64,000 nucleotides of DNA. It comes from Sphingosinithalassobacter tenebrarum. Lineage in GTDB: Bacteria; Pseudomonadota; Alphaproteobacteria; Sphingomonadales; Sphingomonadaceae. Positions 51,358 through 59,489 of this stretch are shown piece by piece; position 1 is the stretch's first letter; the number at the start of each line of letters is the position of its first letter. Under the pieces are notes generated by a model that had not been told where the DNA came from, made no database searches, and worked only from the letters and a program-made list of their open reading frames with translations. The translations under genes and the position numbers were made by a program. The stretch lies in the NCBI RefSeq assembly GCF_011057975.1, contig NZ_CP049109.1:496001-560000 (forward strand), in the 5' to 3' direction.

Positions 51358-53652
51358 ATGTTCAACGCCAAGAAAGTGGAAATCGAGTGGGGCGGACAGA
51401 CCCTCACGCTCGAAACGGGCAAGGTTGCCCGTCAGGCCGACGGCGCGGTTATCGCGACGCTCGGCGAAACCGTGGTGCTGTGCGCCGTCACCGCCGCCAA
51501 GAAGGTCAAGGAAGGGCAGGACTTCTTCCCGCTGACCGTGCACTATCAGGAAAAGTTCAGCTCGGCCGGCCGGATCCCCGGCGGCTTCTTCAAGCGTGAG
51601 CGCGGCGCGACCGAAAAGGAAACGCTGGTCAGCCGCCTGATCGATCGCCCGATCCGCCCGCTGTTCCCCGAAGGTTTCTACAACGAAATCAACTGCATCT
51701 GTCAGGTGCTGTCGTATGACGGCGAGAATGAGCCGGACATCCTCGCGATGGTCGCGGCTTCTGCCGCGATGACGCTGTCGGGCGTGCCCTTCATGGGTCC
51801 GATCGGCGCGGCGCGCGTCGGTTACAAGGACGGCGAATATCAGCTCAACCCGACCGACGAGATGGTTGCCGAAGGCGATCTCGACCTCGTCGTCGCCGCC
51901 ACCCACAACGCGGTGATGATGGTCGAATCGGAAGCCAAGGAGCTTTCCGAGGACGTCATGCTCGGCGCGGTGATGTTCGCGCACAAGGCGTCGCAGGACG
52001 TGATCGAAGCGATCATCAAGCTCGCCGAACAGGCCGCCAAGGAGCCGTGGGAACTCAGCGTTTCCGACGACAAGGACGCGATCAAGGCCGAGCTCAAGAA
52101 GCTGATCGGCGGCGATATCGAAGCGGCCTACAAGCTGACCGACAAGCAGGCCCGCCAGGTCGCGCTCGCCGATGCGCGCGCCAAGGCCAAGGAAGCGATG
52201 GCCGACAAGGAGCCGCAGGAGCAGCTCGTCGCGTCGAAGCTGGTCAAGAAGCTCGAGGCGGAAATCGTCCGCACCGCGATCCTCAAGGAAGGTCGCCGTA
52301 TCGACGGCCGCAAGACCGATCAGGTCCGCCCGATCGAAAGCGAAGTCCACTTCCTGCCGCGCGCGCATGGTTCGGCGCTGTTCACCCGCGGCGAAACCCA
52401 GACGATCGCGACGACGACGCTGGGCACCAAGGACAGCGAGCAGATGATCGACGGCCTGGGCGGCCTCAGCTATCAGCACTTCATGCTGCACTATAACTTC
52501 CCGCCCTATTCGGTCGGTGAAGTCGGCCGCTTCGGTGCCCCCGGGCGTCGCGAAGTCGGTCACGGCAAGCTGGCATGGCGCGCGCTGCACCCGGTGCTGC
52601 CGAGCCATGACGAATTCCCGTACACGATCCGCGTCACCAGCGACATCACCGAGTCGAACGGCTCGTCGTCGATGGCGACGGTGTGCGGCGGTTCGCTGTC
52701 GATGATGGACGCGGGCGTGCCGCTCAAGCGTCCGGTGTCGGGCATCGCGATGGGCCTGATCCTCGAAGGCGAGGAATTCGCGGTTCTTTCGGACATCCTG
52801 GGCGACGAGGATCACCTCGGCGACATGGACTTCAAGGTCGCGGGCACCAGCGAAGGCATCACCAGCCTTCAGATGGACATCAAGATCGCCGGCATCACCG
52901 AAGAGATCATGAAGACTGCGCTCAAGCAGGCACATGCCGGCCGCGCGCACATCCTCGGCGAAATGGCCAAGGCGCTGGGCGAAACCCGCACCGAGCTGTC
53001 GGCGCACGCGCCGCGTATCGAAACGATGCAGATCGACAAGACCAAGATCCGCGACGTCATCGGCACGGGCGGCAAGGTGATCCGCGAGATCGTCGCCACC
53101 ACCGGCGCCAAGGTCGATATCGACGACGAAGGCGTGATCAAGATCAGCTCGTCGGACCTCGACCAGATCGAAGCCGCGAAGAAGTGGATCGAAGGCATTG
53201 TCGAGGAAGCCGAAGTCGGCAAGATCTACAACGGCAAGGTCGTCAATCTCGTCGATTTCGGTGCGTTCGTGAATTTCATGGGCGGCAAGGACGGTCTCGT
53301 CCATGTTTCCGAAATCAAGAACGAGCGTGTCGAGAAGGTGTCCGACGTCCTGTCCGAAGGGCAGGAAGTGAAGGTCAAGGTTCTCGAGATCGACCAGCGC
53401 GGCAAGGTCCGCCTGTCGATGCGCGTCGTCGATCAGGAAACCGGCGAGGAGCTGGAAGACACCCGCCCGCCGCGCGAACCGCGCGGTGACAAGGGCGAGC
53501 GCGGCGATCGTCGTCGTGACGGTGGTCGTGGCGGTCGTGGCGGCGGTGGTGGCCGCGGCGGCGATCGTGGCCCGCGTCGCGAAAAGAGCGAGTCCAGGGA
53601 CAAGGATGACGGCGCCGACATTGGTCTGCCTTCCTTCATCACCGAGGACTGA
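51358..53652 (+). CDS. pnp: polyribonucleotide nucleotidyltransferase (PNPase)
   Basis: A protein of 764 residues with two RNase PH domains (first about 1-225, second about 325-545), a helical domain between them, a KH domain ([20 protein letters not shown]) and an S1 domain ([20 protein letters not shown]), then an Arg/Gly-rich tail of about 60 residues ([15 protein letters not shown]) ending [10 protein letters not shown]. It degrades RNA 3'-5' by phosphorolysis as part of the degradosome; the tail is probably an RNA or RNase E contact. AAGGAAAATAC precedes the ATG. Confidence 0.97.
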   Translation: MFNAKKVEIEWGGQTLTLETGKVARQADGAVIATLGETVVLCAVTAAKKVKEGQDFFPLTVHYQEKFSSAGRIPGGFFKRERGATEKETLVSRLIDRPIRPLFPEGFYNEINCICQVLSYDGENEPDILAMVAASAAMTLSGVPFMGPIGAARVGYKDGEYQLNPTDEMVAEGDLDLVVAATHNAVMMVESEAKELSEDVMLGAVMFAHKASQDVIEAIIKLAEQAAKEPWELSVSDDKDAIKAELKKLIGGDIEAAYKLTDKQARQVALADARAKAKEAMADKEPQEQLVASKLVKKLEAEIVRTAILKEGRRIDGRKTDQVRPIESEVHFLPRAHGSALFTRGETQTIATTTLGTKDSEQMIDGLGGLSYQHFMLHYNFPPYSVGEVGRFGAPGRREVGHGKLAWRALHPVLPSHDEFPYTIRVTSDITESNGSSSMATVCGGSLSMMDAGVPLKRPVSGIAMGLILEGEEFAVLSDILGDEDHLGDMDFKVAGTSEGITSLQMDIKIAGITEEIMKTALKQAHAGRAHILGEMAKALGETRTELSAHAPRIETMQIDKTKIRDVIGTGGKVIREIVATTGAKVDIDDEGVIKISSSDLDQIEAAKKWIEGIVEEAEVGKIYNGKVVNLVDFGAFVNFMGGKDGLVHVSEIKNERVEKVSDVLSEGQEVKVKVLEIDQRGKVRLSMRVVDQETGEELEDTRPPREPRGDKGERGDRRRDGGRGGRGGGGGRGGDRGPRREKSESRDKDDGADIGLPSFITED

Positions 53653-53684
53653 TCGACGCGCTGGATCAGCGCGATGGAAAGAAG

Positions 53685-53718
53685 AGAGGGTCGGAGTGTT
53701 CCGGCCCTCTTTTCGTTT
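53685..53718 (+). terminator. Rho-independent terminator after pnp
   Basis: A 10-bp stem AGAGGGTCGG / CCGGCCCTCT (one T-G pair) with a 6-base loop, then TTTCGTTT. Confidence 0.85.
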
Positions 53719-53793
53719 GAATTTCCGATGGATATACCGGCTTCGAACCGGGGTCGTCCCGAGGTTCCCTCTTTCCGGGAAAGACGCGTTTTC

Positions 53794-54813
53794 ATGGCGG
53801 AGCAGACTTCAGTCGAAACCGGGCGCTGGCTCGAACGGCTGCCGATCGCCCGCGATCGCCCGGCGCTCGCCGTTGCGGCGATGCTGGCCATCTGCGTGGT
53901 TGCGCTGGCAGTGCGCTTCGCCGCCGACCCGTGGCTCACATCGGGGTTTCCCTATGTGACCTTCTTTCCCGCCGTCATCATCTCGTCCTTCCTGTTCGGC
54001 GTGCGGATCGGCGGCGCCGCGGGCGTGATCTGCGGCATGCTCAGCTGGTATTTCTTCATCGGCGAGCGTGATGCCTTCACCGTCAATCTCACTGCGATGA
54101 TCGCGCTCGGCTTCTATTGCGTGGTCGTCGGCACCGATATCGTCATCATTCACTGGCTGCAGCGCGCCAACGGCCATCTGGCGCGCGAGCGCGAGGTCAG
54201 CCGCGCGCTCGCCCATACCCGTGAATTGCTGTTCCGCGAGTTGCAGCATCGCGTGTCGAACAATCTGCAGGTCGCCGCGGGGCTGCTTACGCTGCAGAAG
54301 CGCGGCGTGGCGGACGAGGGCGCGCGCCATGCGCTCGACGAAGCCTCGCGTCGGCTCGCGCTGATCGGGCGGATCAGCCGCCAGCTCTACAATGCCGAGG
54401 GTGCGACTCGGACGATGCGCGAATTTCTCGAGCCGCTCTGCGCCGATGTCGTCGATGCCAGCGGGCGCAAGGGGATTCGCTGCACGGTCAACGCCGCCGC
54501 CGACGCCCTGCTGGCGCCCGACGCGGCGATTCCGCTCGCGCTGATCGTCGCCGAAGCGGTCGCCAACGCGATCGAACATGGCTTTGCCGGTCGGGACGAG
54601 GGATCGATCGATGTCGAACTGGTCCGCGAAGGCGAGCAGCTTGTGCGGCTGGAAGTGCGCGACGACGGCCACGGCCTTCCCGAAGGGTTCGACATCGAGG
54701 CAAGCGGCAGCCTGGGGCTGCGTATTGCCGCGATGCTGGCACGGCAGCTGAACGGAAGCTTCGAACTGATCGGCGGCGATGGTGCTACGGCGCGGTTGCG
54801 ACTGCCGGCATGA
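53794..54813 (+). CDS. sensor histidine kinase (HisKA_2 type, DUF4118-like membrane domain)
   Basis: A protein of 339 residues. Residues about 25-125 have four apolar spans (e.g. LAVAAMLAICVVALAVRFAA) resembling the DUF4118 membrane sensor. The phosphoacceptor helix is of the HisKA_2 kind, LFRELQHRVSNNLQVAAGLL with His in QHRV. The HATPase domain has an N-box AEAVANAIEHGF and G-box RDDGHGLPEG. These kinases often signal in the general stress response or light pathways of alphaproteobacteria. No response regulator is adjacent. ATG 53794 is chosen over an unlikely upstream Met. Confidence 0.87.
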   Translation: MAEQTSVETGRWLERLPIARDRPALAVAAMLAICVVALAVRFAADPWLTSGFPYVTFFPAVIISSFLFGVRIGGAAGVICGMLSWYFFIGERDAFTVNLTAMIALGFYCVVVGTDIVIIHWLQRANGHLAREREVSRALAHTRELLFRELQHRVSNNLQVAAGLLTLQKRGVADEGARHALDEASRRLALIGRISRQLYNAEGATRTMREFLEPLCADVVDASGRKGIRCTVNAAADALLAPDAAIPLALIVAEAVANAIEHGFAGRDEGSIDVELVREGEQLVRLEVRDDGHGLPEGFDIEASGSLGLRIAAMLARQLNGSFELIGGDGATARLRLPA

Positions 54814-54886
54814 TCGAATCGAAAAATCGTGGCGCACGTGGCGGTTAAGCGGTAACCTGACGCTTCAACAGCTAAGAGTCTGCGTA

Positions 54887-55324
54887 ATGGCCGCACCGAC
54901 CAACGCCGAACTTGCGCTCGATCATGCGATGATCGACTGCTTTGCCCGCGACCTTTCCCGGCTGATCGAAACCGAGGCCCCGCCGGCGAAGCTTGCCGAA
55001 GCGCTTTCGCGGCTCGCCAAGACGGTGGCCGACCATCTCGATCGCGAGGATGCGACCATCTACGACCTGGCGATGCGCGCCACGCCGGGCATGGCAGCGG
55101 GCAGCGTCGAGCGTGTGCAGCGCGAATTCGAAACGCTGAAGGATAATTGGGGGCGCTATCTGCGCGTCTGGACCGCGACGGAAATCGCCGAGGATCGCGA
55201 CGGTTTCGTCCGCGCGACGCGCGCAATGCTGCCGCGGCTGCGCGACAGGGTGCGGCTCGAAGGCGAATTGCTCGTGGCGATCAGCCTGCAACAGGGCGGC
55301 GCGCGCTCGGGCGAAGCTGCCTGA
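54887..55324 (+). CDS. hemerythrin-like domain protein
   Basis: A helical protein of 145 residues. H13 in ALDHAMID and H50/E54 in ADHLDRED match the first helices of a hemerythrin-like four-helix bundle, but the later His ligands are not seen, so di-iron binding may be incomplete or lost. It follows the histidine kinase by 73 bases on the same strand, so the two could act together. The call is based on pattern only. Confidence 0.6.
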   Translation: MAAPTNAELALDHAMIDCFARDLSRLIETEAPPAKLAEALSRLAKTVADHLDREDATIYDLAMRATPGMAAGSVERVQREFETLKDNWGRYLRVWTATEIAEDRDGFVRATRAMLPRLRDRVRLEGELLVAISLQQGGARSGEAA

Positions 55325-55349
55325 ACGGCACCGGATTTCGCGACGCGGG

Positions 55350-55702
55350 GAAAGTGGGAGGCTTCTGTTGCCCGGTGCCTCCCGTACCGCTGGATTCCGC
55401 TTCTGTTGCCCGGTGCGGTCCAACCGCGCATTTTAGAGTAACCTTTGGCCGTTAGGCCGTGGGGTTACGCCGCAATAGCGAGTGCTTCGTTATCGTTGGC
55501 ACTTGTGTAAATGGGCCGTTGCGGTGGTCCCATTCCGAGCGAAAACAGCGCTTTTCAACACACGTCGATCCTGGTTCGGCCCCGTCAGAAACGGTGTCCA
55601 GATACACCACCATTTATGGTGGAGCCGCCGGGTACTGCCCCCGGGTCCGCTGCGTCTATTGCACGCCACAGTTTATCGCCATAGTCGGCCGAAACCGACG
55701 CC
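55350..55702 (-). ncRNA. ssrA: permuted (two-piece) tmRNA
   Basis: On the minus strand the acceptor piece comes first (about 55702-55617) and ends GGCTCCACCA. After a 33-base spacer the coding piece starts GGGGCCGAACCAGGATCGAC (from 55583). GGGGCCG pairs with CGGCTCC as the tRNA-like acceptor stem. The tag reading frame at 55500-55465 encodes ANDNEALAIAA and a TAA stop. This is the circularly permuted alphaproteobacterial arrangement, cut into two RNAs after transcription, and it rescues stalled ribosomes with SmpB. The 5' and 3' ends are approximate. Confidence 0.95.
55356..55383 (-). terminator. hairpin at the 3' end of the tmRNA gene
   Basis: On the minus strand GGGAGGC / GCCTCCC with a 14-base loop (ACCGGGCAACAGAA), then ACTTTCC. 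The same loop sits in a second hairpin just upstream (55418-55397), so the 18-base sequence repeats exactly at 55361-55378 and 55399-55416. Confidence 0.65.
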
Positions 55703-55706
55703 TTCC

Positions 55707-55734
55707 AATATAGGCTTGATTCCCTAAATGAAAA
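55707..55734 (-). promoter_or_regulatory. candidate promoter of the tmRNA gene
   Basis: On the minus strand TTTTCA (55734-55729), 16 bases, TATATT (55712-55707); the start would be near 55702-55700, right at the acceptor piece. Confidence 0.6.
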
Positions 55735-55782
55735 GTGGTGCCGCGCCATGACGGCGCCACATTGAACTGGCATGAGACTGGC

Positions 55783-56214
55783 ATGTTGACTCAGCGTTCC
55801 CGATACGCCCTCCGCGCGATGCTGTTCCTGGCGCAGCAGCCCGCCGGCGGGCGCCCCATCCCGATGACGCGTATCGCGGCCGAAGCGAATGTGCCGCGCA
55901 AGTTTCTCGAACTCATCCTCGCCGATCTGCGCGAATCCGGGTTGCTGCACAGCCATCGCGGCAAGATGGGCGGCTATTGCCTGTCGCGCCCGACGCATCT
56001 GATTTCGCTGGGGGAGATCATTCGCGTGATCGAAGGGCCGCTGGCGCTGGTTCCGTGCGTTTCGCGCACTGCCTATCGCTCGTGCAAGGATTGCAAGGAC
56101 GAAGCGACCTGCGCGATCCGCGCGGCGATGGCCCGCGTGCGCGACGAAACCGCACGGATTCTGGACGGCACCAGCCTGTCGGACGCCAATGCCGAGGACC
56201 TGGAGGCGGCCTGA
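55783..56214 (+). CDS. Rrf2 family transcriptional regulator (IscR-like, Fe-S)
   Basis: A protein of 143 residues. A winged helix-turn-helix occupies about residues 1-80 (TRIAAEANVPRKFLELILAD, LRESGLLHSHRGKMGGY). Four cysteines follow at about 92, 101, 104 and 110 (PCVSRTAYRSCKDCKDEATC), close to the IscR cluster positions, so a 2Fe-2S or 4Fe-4S cluster is expected. It probably senses iron-sulfur status, oxygen or NO. No isc/suf genes are in view, so the targets are unknown. ATG 55783 is the family start; the direct repeat ACTGGCATG occurs twice just upstream, the second including this start. Confidence 0.9.
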   Translation: MLTQRSRYALRAMLFLAQQPAGGRPIPMTRIAAEANVPRKFLELILADLRESGLLHSHRGKMGGYCLSRPTHLISLGEIIRVIEGPLALVPCVSRTAYRSCKDCKDEATCAIRAAMARVRDETARILDGTSLSDANAEDLEAA

Positions 56215-56225
56215 GGGGGCTACCC

Positions 56226-56353
56226 AATTCCTCCCCCGGAGGGGGAGGGGGACCGCGAAGCGGTGGAGGGGTATTGGCCGTAGTCGCGACGCGTGTGGAA
56301 ACTACCCCTCCGTCAGCCTTTCAGGCTGCCACCTCCCCCTCCGGGGGAGGAAT
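56226..56353. repeat. palindromic repeat element, type B (copy 3)
   Basis: It begins AATTCCTCCCCCGGAGGGGG and ends CCCCCTCCGGGGGAGGAAT, with inner GACCGCGAAGCGGTGGAGGG and TACCCCTCC parts. It lies between convergent genes, starting 11 bases after the Rrf2 stop. Confidence 0.8.
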
Positions 56354-56360
56354 CTTCGTT

Positions 56361-56837
56361 CTAAATCCCCATCGCCATTTCGCACCTATCGAGTGTTTCC
56401 GCGCCGATCGTCACTTGCTCGCGCCGCACGACCGTGAACCCCATCGCCGCAAAGGCGGGCTCCGCCATCAGGCTGGCATGCACCCATAGCCGCGATACGC
56501 CCTGCCGCCGCGCTTCTTGCGCCACCGCATCGAACATCCGGCGGAACAGCCCCATCCCGCGCGCAGCGGGCGCGATATAGGCGAAGTCGATATAGCCGCC
56601 GCCCGCCAGAGTCATGAAGCCGAGAAGGCGTCCCGCGGTGTCCTCAGCCAGTACCGCATGCTGCGGGCGCAGCCGCGCGTCCCATTCCGCGCCCTTGCGC
56701 AGTTCGGGCACCCAGGCGGCGCGCTGGCCCTCGCTATAGGGGCTGGGGCCGGTGCGGACCGCGTCGAACATCAGCGCGCCCAGCGCTTCGAAATCCTCCG
56801 GCCCGCCGATACGCAGCGTGATTGCGTCAGCCGTCAC
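56361..56837 (-). CDS. GNAT family N-acetyltransferase
   Basis: A protein of 158 residues from GTG 56837 (VTADAITLRIGGPEDFEALG). The acetyl-CoA loop is visible in YIAPAARGMGLFRRMFDAVA, with the preceding beta strand GYIDFAYI and C-terminal AAMGFTVVRREQV. It overlaps the end of mscL by 11 bases on the same strand. The substrate is unknown. Confidence 0.87.
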   Translation of the reverse strand: MTADAITLRIGGPEDFEALGALMFDAVRTGPSPYSEGQRAAWVPELRKGAEWDARLRPQHAVLAEDTAGRLLGFMTLAGGGYIDFAYIAPAARGMGLFRRMFDAVAQEARRQGVSRLWVHASLMAEPAFAAMGFTVVRREQVTIGAETLDRCEMAMGI

Positions 56838-57282
56838 TGCCGCCCCGTTTCGCGCGAAGCTCGTCGCGAATCTCGCGCAGCAGCACGACATCGGTCGGCT
56901 CGGCGGCGGCGACTTCGGGCTTTTCCTCCTCGAATGCTTCCATCATCCGGTTCACCGAACGGACGAACAGGAAGATGATGAAGGCAAGGATCAGGAAGTT
57001 GATCATCACAGTGACGAACTCGCCATAGCCGAGGATCGGCACGCCCGCTTCCTTGAGTGCGGCATAGTTGGTGAGCGACCCGTCATAGCCTTCGGGTACG
57101 GGGCCGAGCTGGATGAAATAGCTCGAAAAATCGAACCCGCCGAAGATCCAGCCGACCACCGGCATGATGACATCGTCGGTCAGCGACTTGGTGATGGTGG
57201 CGAATGCGCCGCCGATGATCACGCCGACGGCGAGATCCATCACGTTGCCGCGCATCACGAATTTGCGGAATTCCTTGAGCAT
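56827..57282 (-). CDS. mscL: large-conductance mechanosensitive channel MscL
   Basis: A protein of 151 residues with the N-terminal helix MLKEFRKFVMRGNVMDLAVG, the glycine-rich pore helix TM1 (GVIIGGAFATITKSLTDDVI), a periplasmic loop, TM2 (FVTVMINFLILAFIIFLFV) and a C-terminal cytoplasmic helix with KPEVAAAEPTDVVLLREIRD. It releases solutes on osmotic down-shock. Confidence 0.96.
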   Translation of the reverse strand: MLKEFRKFVMRGNVMDLAVGVIIGGAFATITKSLTDDVIMPVVGWIFGGFDFSSYFIQLGPVPEGYDGSLTNYAALKEAGVPILGYGEFVTVMINFLILAFIIFLFVRSVNRMMEAFEEEKPEVAAAEPTDVVLLREIRDELRAKRGGSDG

Positions 57283-57364
57283 GCTGGTTTCCCTCTCGAA
57301 ACGACGGCTTTCGTCCTTATCTCAGCTGTCGTAGAAGGGCGATACACGCTTTTTGGAGGGATCG

Positions 57365-57949
57365 ATGAAGATACGCGCTGCACTCGTGCTGATGTCGGCG
57401 GTGCTGCTTTCCGCCTGCGGGCTCAACAGCGTTCCGACCGCCGAGGAAAATGCCAAGGCGCGCTGGGCGGATGTTCAGGCCGCTTATCAGCGGCGTGCTG
57501 ATCTGGTTCCCAATCTGGTCGCGACGGTGAAGGGCGCGGCACAATCGGAAGGCGAAATCCTCACCGAAGTGACGCAGGCACGCGCGAGCGCTTCCTCGGT
57601 GCAGCTGAGCGGCGACGATCTGACCGACCCCGCCAAGGTGGAGCAGTTCCAGGCGGCACAGAGCCGGCTCGGCGGCTCGCTCAGCCGGCTGCTGGTGACG
57701 GTCGAGAAATATCCCGAGCTGCGGAGCCAGGGCCGTTTCGCCGACCTGCAGGAACAGCTCGAAGGCACCGAGAACCGGATCAACATCGCGATCCGCGATT
57801 ACAATACGGCGGTGCAGGAATATAACACGACGATCCGCACCTTCCCCTCGGCGATCGGCGCCAAGGTCTTTTACGGCGCCGAACCGATGACGCCGTTCCA
57901 GGCCGAGGCGGGATCGGACGTCGCGCCGACGGTCGATTTCGGCAACTGA
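57365..57949 (+). CDS. LemA family lipoprotein
   Basis: A protein of 194 residues with a lipobox VLLSAC. The LemA core is helical with the conserved AAYQRRADLVPNLVATVKGA and later EGTENRINIAIRDYNTAVQE. ATG 57365 has GGAGGG 6 bases upstream; a TTG 12 bases earlier is unlikely. It begins a cluster with three TPM-domain genes, the usual LemA-TPM association, of unknown biochemical role. Confidence 0.92.
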   Translation: MKIRAALVLMSAVLLSACGLNSVPTAEENAKARWADVQAAYQRRADLVPNLVATVKGAAQSEGEILTEVTQARASASSVQLSGDDLTDPAKVEQFQAAQSRLGGSLSRLLVTVEKYPELRSQGRFADLQEQLEGTENRINIAIRDYNTAVQEYNTTIRTFPSAIGAKVFYGAEPMTPFQAEAGSDVAPTVDFGN

Positions 57950-58022
57950 TCCGCGGCGGGTGCCGCGGCGGAGGCGCGAAATGCCTGTCCTACACAGGGG
58001 CGAATATGCGAAGGGAGACGGC

Positions 58023-58664
58023 ATGACGCGCGCACGCCTCCTTTCGCCTCGCCTCCGTGCGGGCGCATCGGAGGGAGATGGAGGGGGGACGTGGTGTCTC
58101 TTTTGTCTCCTTTCGCCGGTTTCGGCGATGGTGACAGGGGCATTGCTCCTCGCCGCCTGCGCCTCGGCAAGCGATTGCGAGCAGGGGCGCTGCGCCACGC
58201 CGGAAGGCCAGGCCGATATCGCCCGCGCCCAGGCCGCCGGACCCTATGATTTTCCGGCGCTCACAGGACGCGTGGTCGATGCGGCCGACCTGCTCGACGC
58301 GGTGCAGGAGGCTCGGCTCACAGCCGATTCGGCGGCGCTGGAGCGCGAGACGGGACATCAGTTCGTGATCGTGACGGTGCCTTCGCTCGGCGCCCATGCA
58401 ATCGAGGATTACGGCATCGCGCTCGGCAACCAATGGGGCATCGGCCGCGCAAAGGAAGACGATGGCGTGTTGCTGATCGTCGCGCCCAATGAGCGCAAGG
58501 TGCGGATCGAGGTCGGCTGCGGTCTCGAAGAAACGCTGACCGACGAAGAGGCTGCCGACATCATGGCGCAGCACATCCTGCCCGCCTTTCGCGAAGGCGA
58601 TTTTCCCGCCGGTATCGCGGCGGGCGCGGCGTCAATCGAAACGGAGATCGGACCCGAAACGTGA
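58023..58664 (+). CDS. TPM-domain lipoprotein (YgcG-like) with repeat-disrupted leader
   Basis: A protein of 213 residues from ATG 58023 (GGGAG upstream), or 178 from ATG 58128. The lipobox is LLLAAC at about residues 40-45. Between the two Met codons lies Arg/Gly-rich sequence (RAGASEGDGGGTWCLFCLL) encoded by a dispersed repeat (58080-58113), which makes the signal peptide abnormally long. The TPM domain follows (LTGRVVDAADLLDAVQEARL, GNQWGIGRAKEDDGVLLIVA). The next gene overlaps by GTGA. Confidence 0.8.
   Translation: MTRARLLSPRLRAGASEGDGGGTWCLFCLLSPVSAMVTGALLLAACASASDCEQGRCATPEGQADIARAQAAGPYDFPALTGRVVDAADLLDAVQEARLTADSAALERETGHQFVIVTVPSLGAHAIEDYGIALGNQWGIGRAKEDDGVLLIVAPNERKVRIEVGCGLEETLTDEEAADIMAQHILPAFREGDFPAGIAAGAASIETEIGPET
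58080..58113. repeat. 34-base dispersed repeat (copy 1)
   Basis: A 34-base sequence (GGAGGGGGGACGTGGTGTCT, then CTTTTGTCTCCTTT) that occurs again in exact inverted orientation at 63834-63867. Confidence 0.85.
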
Positions 58665-59488
58665 AACGGCTGACCCTCTTGTTCGCAGCCGCGCTGATGC
58701 TGCTTATCGGCACGCAATCGGCGCTGGCGCAGAATTTCCCCAAGCTCAGCGGCCGGGTGGTCGATGCGGCGAACCTGCTCTCGCCCGAGCAGGAGGCGCA
58801 GCTCAGCCAGATGTCGGCGCAGGTCGAGGCGGCGAGTTCGCGGCAATTCGTGGTCGCCACCATTCCCGATCTTCAGGATTATCCGATCGAGGACTATGGC
58901 TATCGGCTCGGCCGCGAATGGGGAATCGGACAGGAAGGCGCGAATAACGGCATATTGCTGATCGTCGCCCCCAATGAGCGCAAGGTGCGGATCGAAGTCG
59001 GCTACGGCCTCGAACCGATCATGACCGACGCGCTGTCGAACCGGATCATCCGCAACGAAATTCTCCCGCGCTTCCGCGACGGCGACATGGCGGGCGGGAT
59101 CATGGCGGGCGCCGGTGCGATCGCCGAACAGATGCAATTGCCGCTCGAAGCCGCCGAACAGCGCGCGCTCGAAGCGCAGGAAGCCGAACAGAGCGATGGC
59201 GGCAATCCAGTCGCGGCGCTGTTCATCGCCTTCTGGATCCTCGTCATCCTGTTCATCCTCTTCGCGGCGATCGGTGGCGGTCGCGGCGGCGGGGGAGGCG
59301 GCGGCGGTGGCCGTCGGCGCTATCGCGGCGGGCTCGGCCCCGTCATCATCTGGGGCGGCATGGGCGGCCATCATCACGGCTCGGGCTGGGGCGGCGGTTC
59401 GTCGGGCGGCTTCGGTGGATTTGGCGGCGGCGGGTTCGGCGGCGGCGGCGGGTCGTTCGGCGGCGGCGGCGCATCGGGGAGCTGGTAG
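58661..59488 (+). CDS. TPM-domain protein with Gly-rich C-terminus (YgcG-like)
   Basis: A protein of 275 residues from a GTG overlapping the previous stop. It has a signal peptide (MKRLTLLFAAALMLLIG...ALAQ), a TPM domain (LSGRVVDAANLLSPEQEAQL, GREWGIGQEGANNGILLIVA), one transmembrane span (VAALFIAFWILVILFILFAA) and a long Gly-rich tail (e.g. GGGFGGGGGSFGGGGASGSW). The TPM part should be periplasmic. Its paralogue is the gene just upstream. Confidence 0.9.
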   Translation: MKRLTLLFAAALMLLIGTQSALAQNFPKLSGRVVDAANLLSPEQEAQLSQMSAQVEAASSRQFVVATIPDLQDYPIEDYGYRLGREWGIGQEGANNGILLIVAPNERKVRIEVGYGLEPIMTDALSNRIIRNEILPRFRDGDMAGGIMAGAGAIAEQMQLPLEAAEQRALEAQEAEQSDGGNPVAALFIAFWILVILFILFAAIGGGRGGGGGGGGGRRRYRGGLGPVIIWGGMGGHHHGSGWGGGSSGGFGGFGGGGFGGGGGSFGGGGASGSW

Positions 59489-59489
59489 G

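Noticed and set aside
55459..55998. ORFs on both strands over the tmRNA gene
   Set aside because: The region is explained by the permuted tmRNA, including its short tag frame; the longer ORFs cross the mature ends.
11070..56353. Possible CRISPR array from the repeated G/C-rich elements
   Set aside because: The repeats are far apart, palindromic and variable in the centre, with no regular spacers and no cas genes.
56189..56437. Small ORFs over 56226-56353
   Set aside because: They consist of the type B palindromic repeat and show no ribosome binding site or motif.
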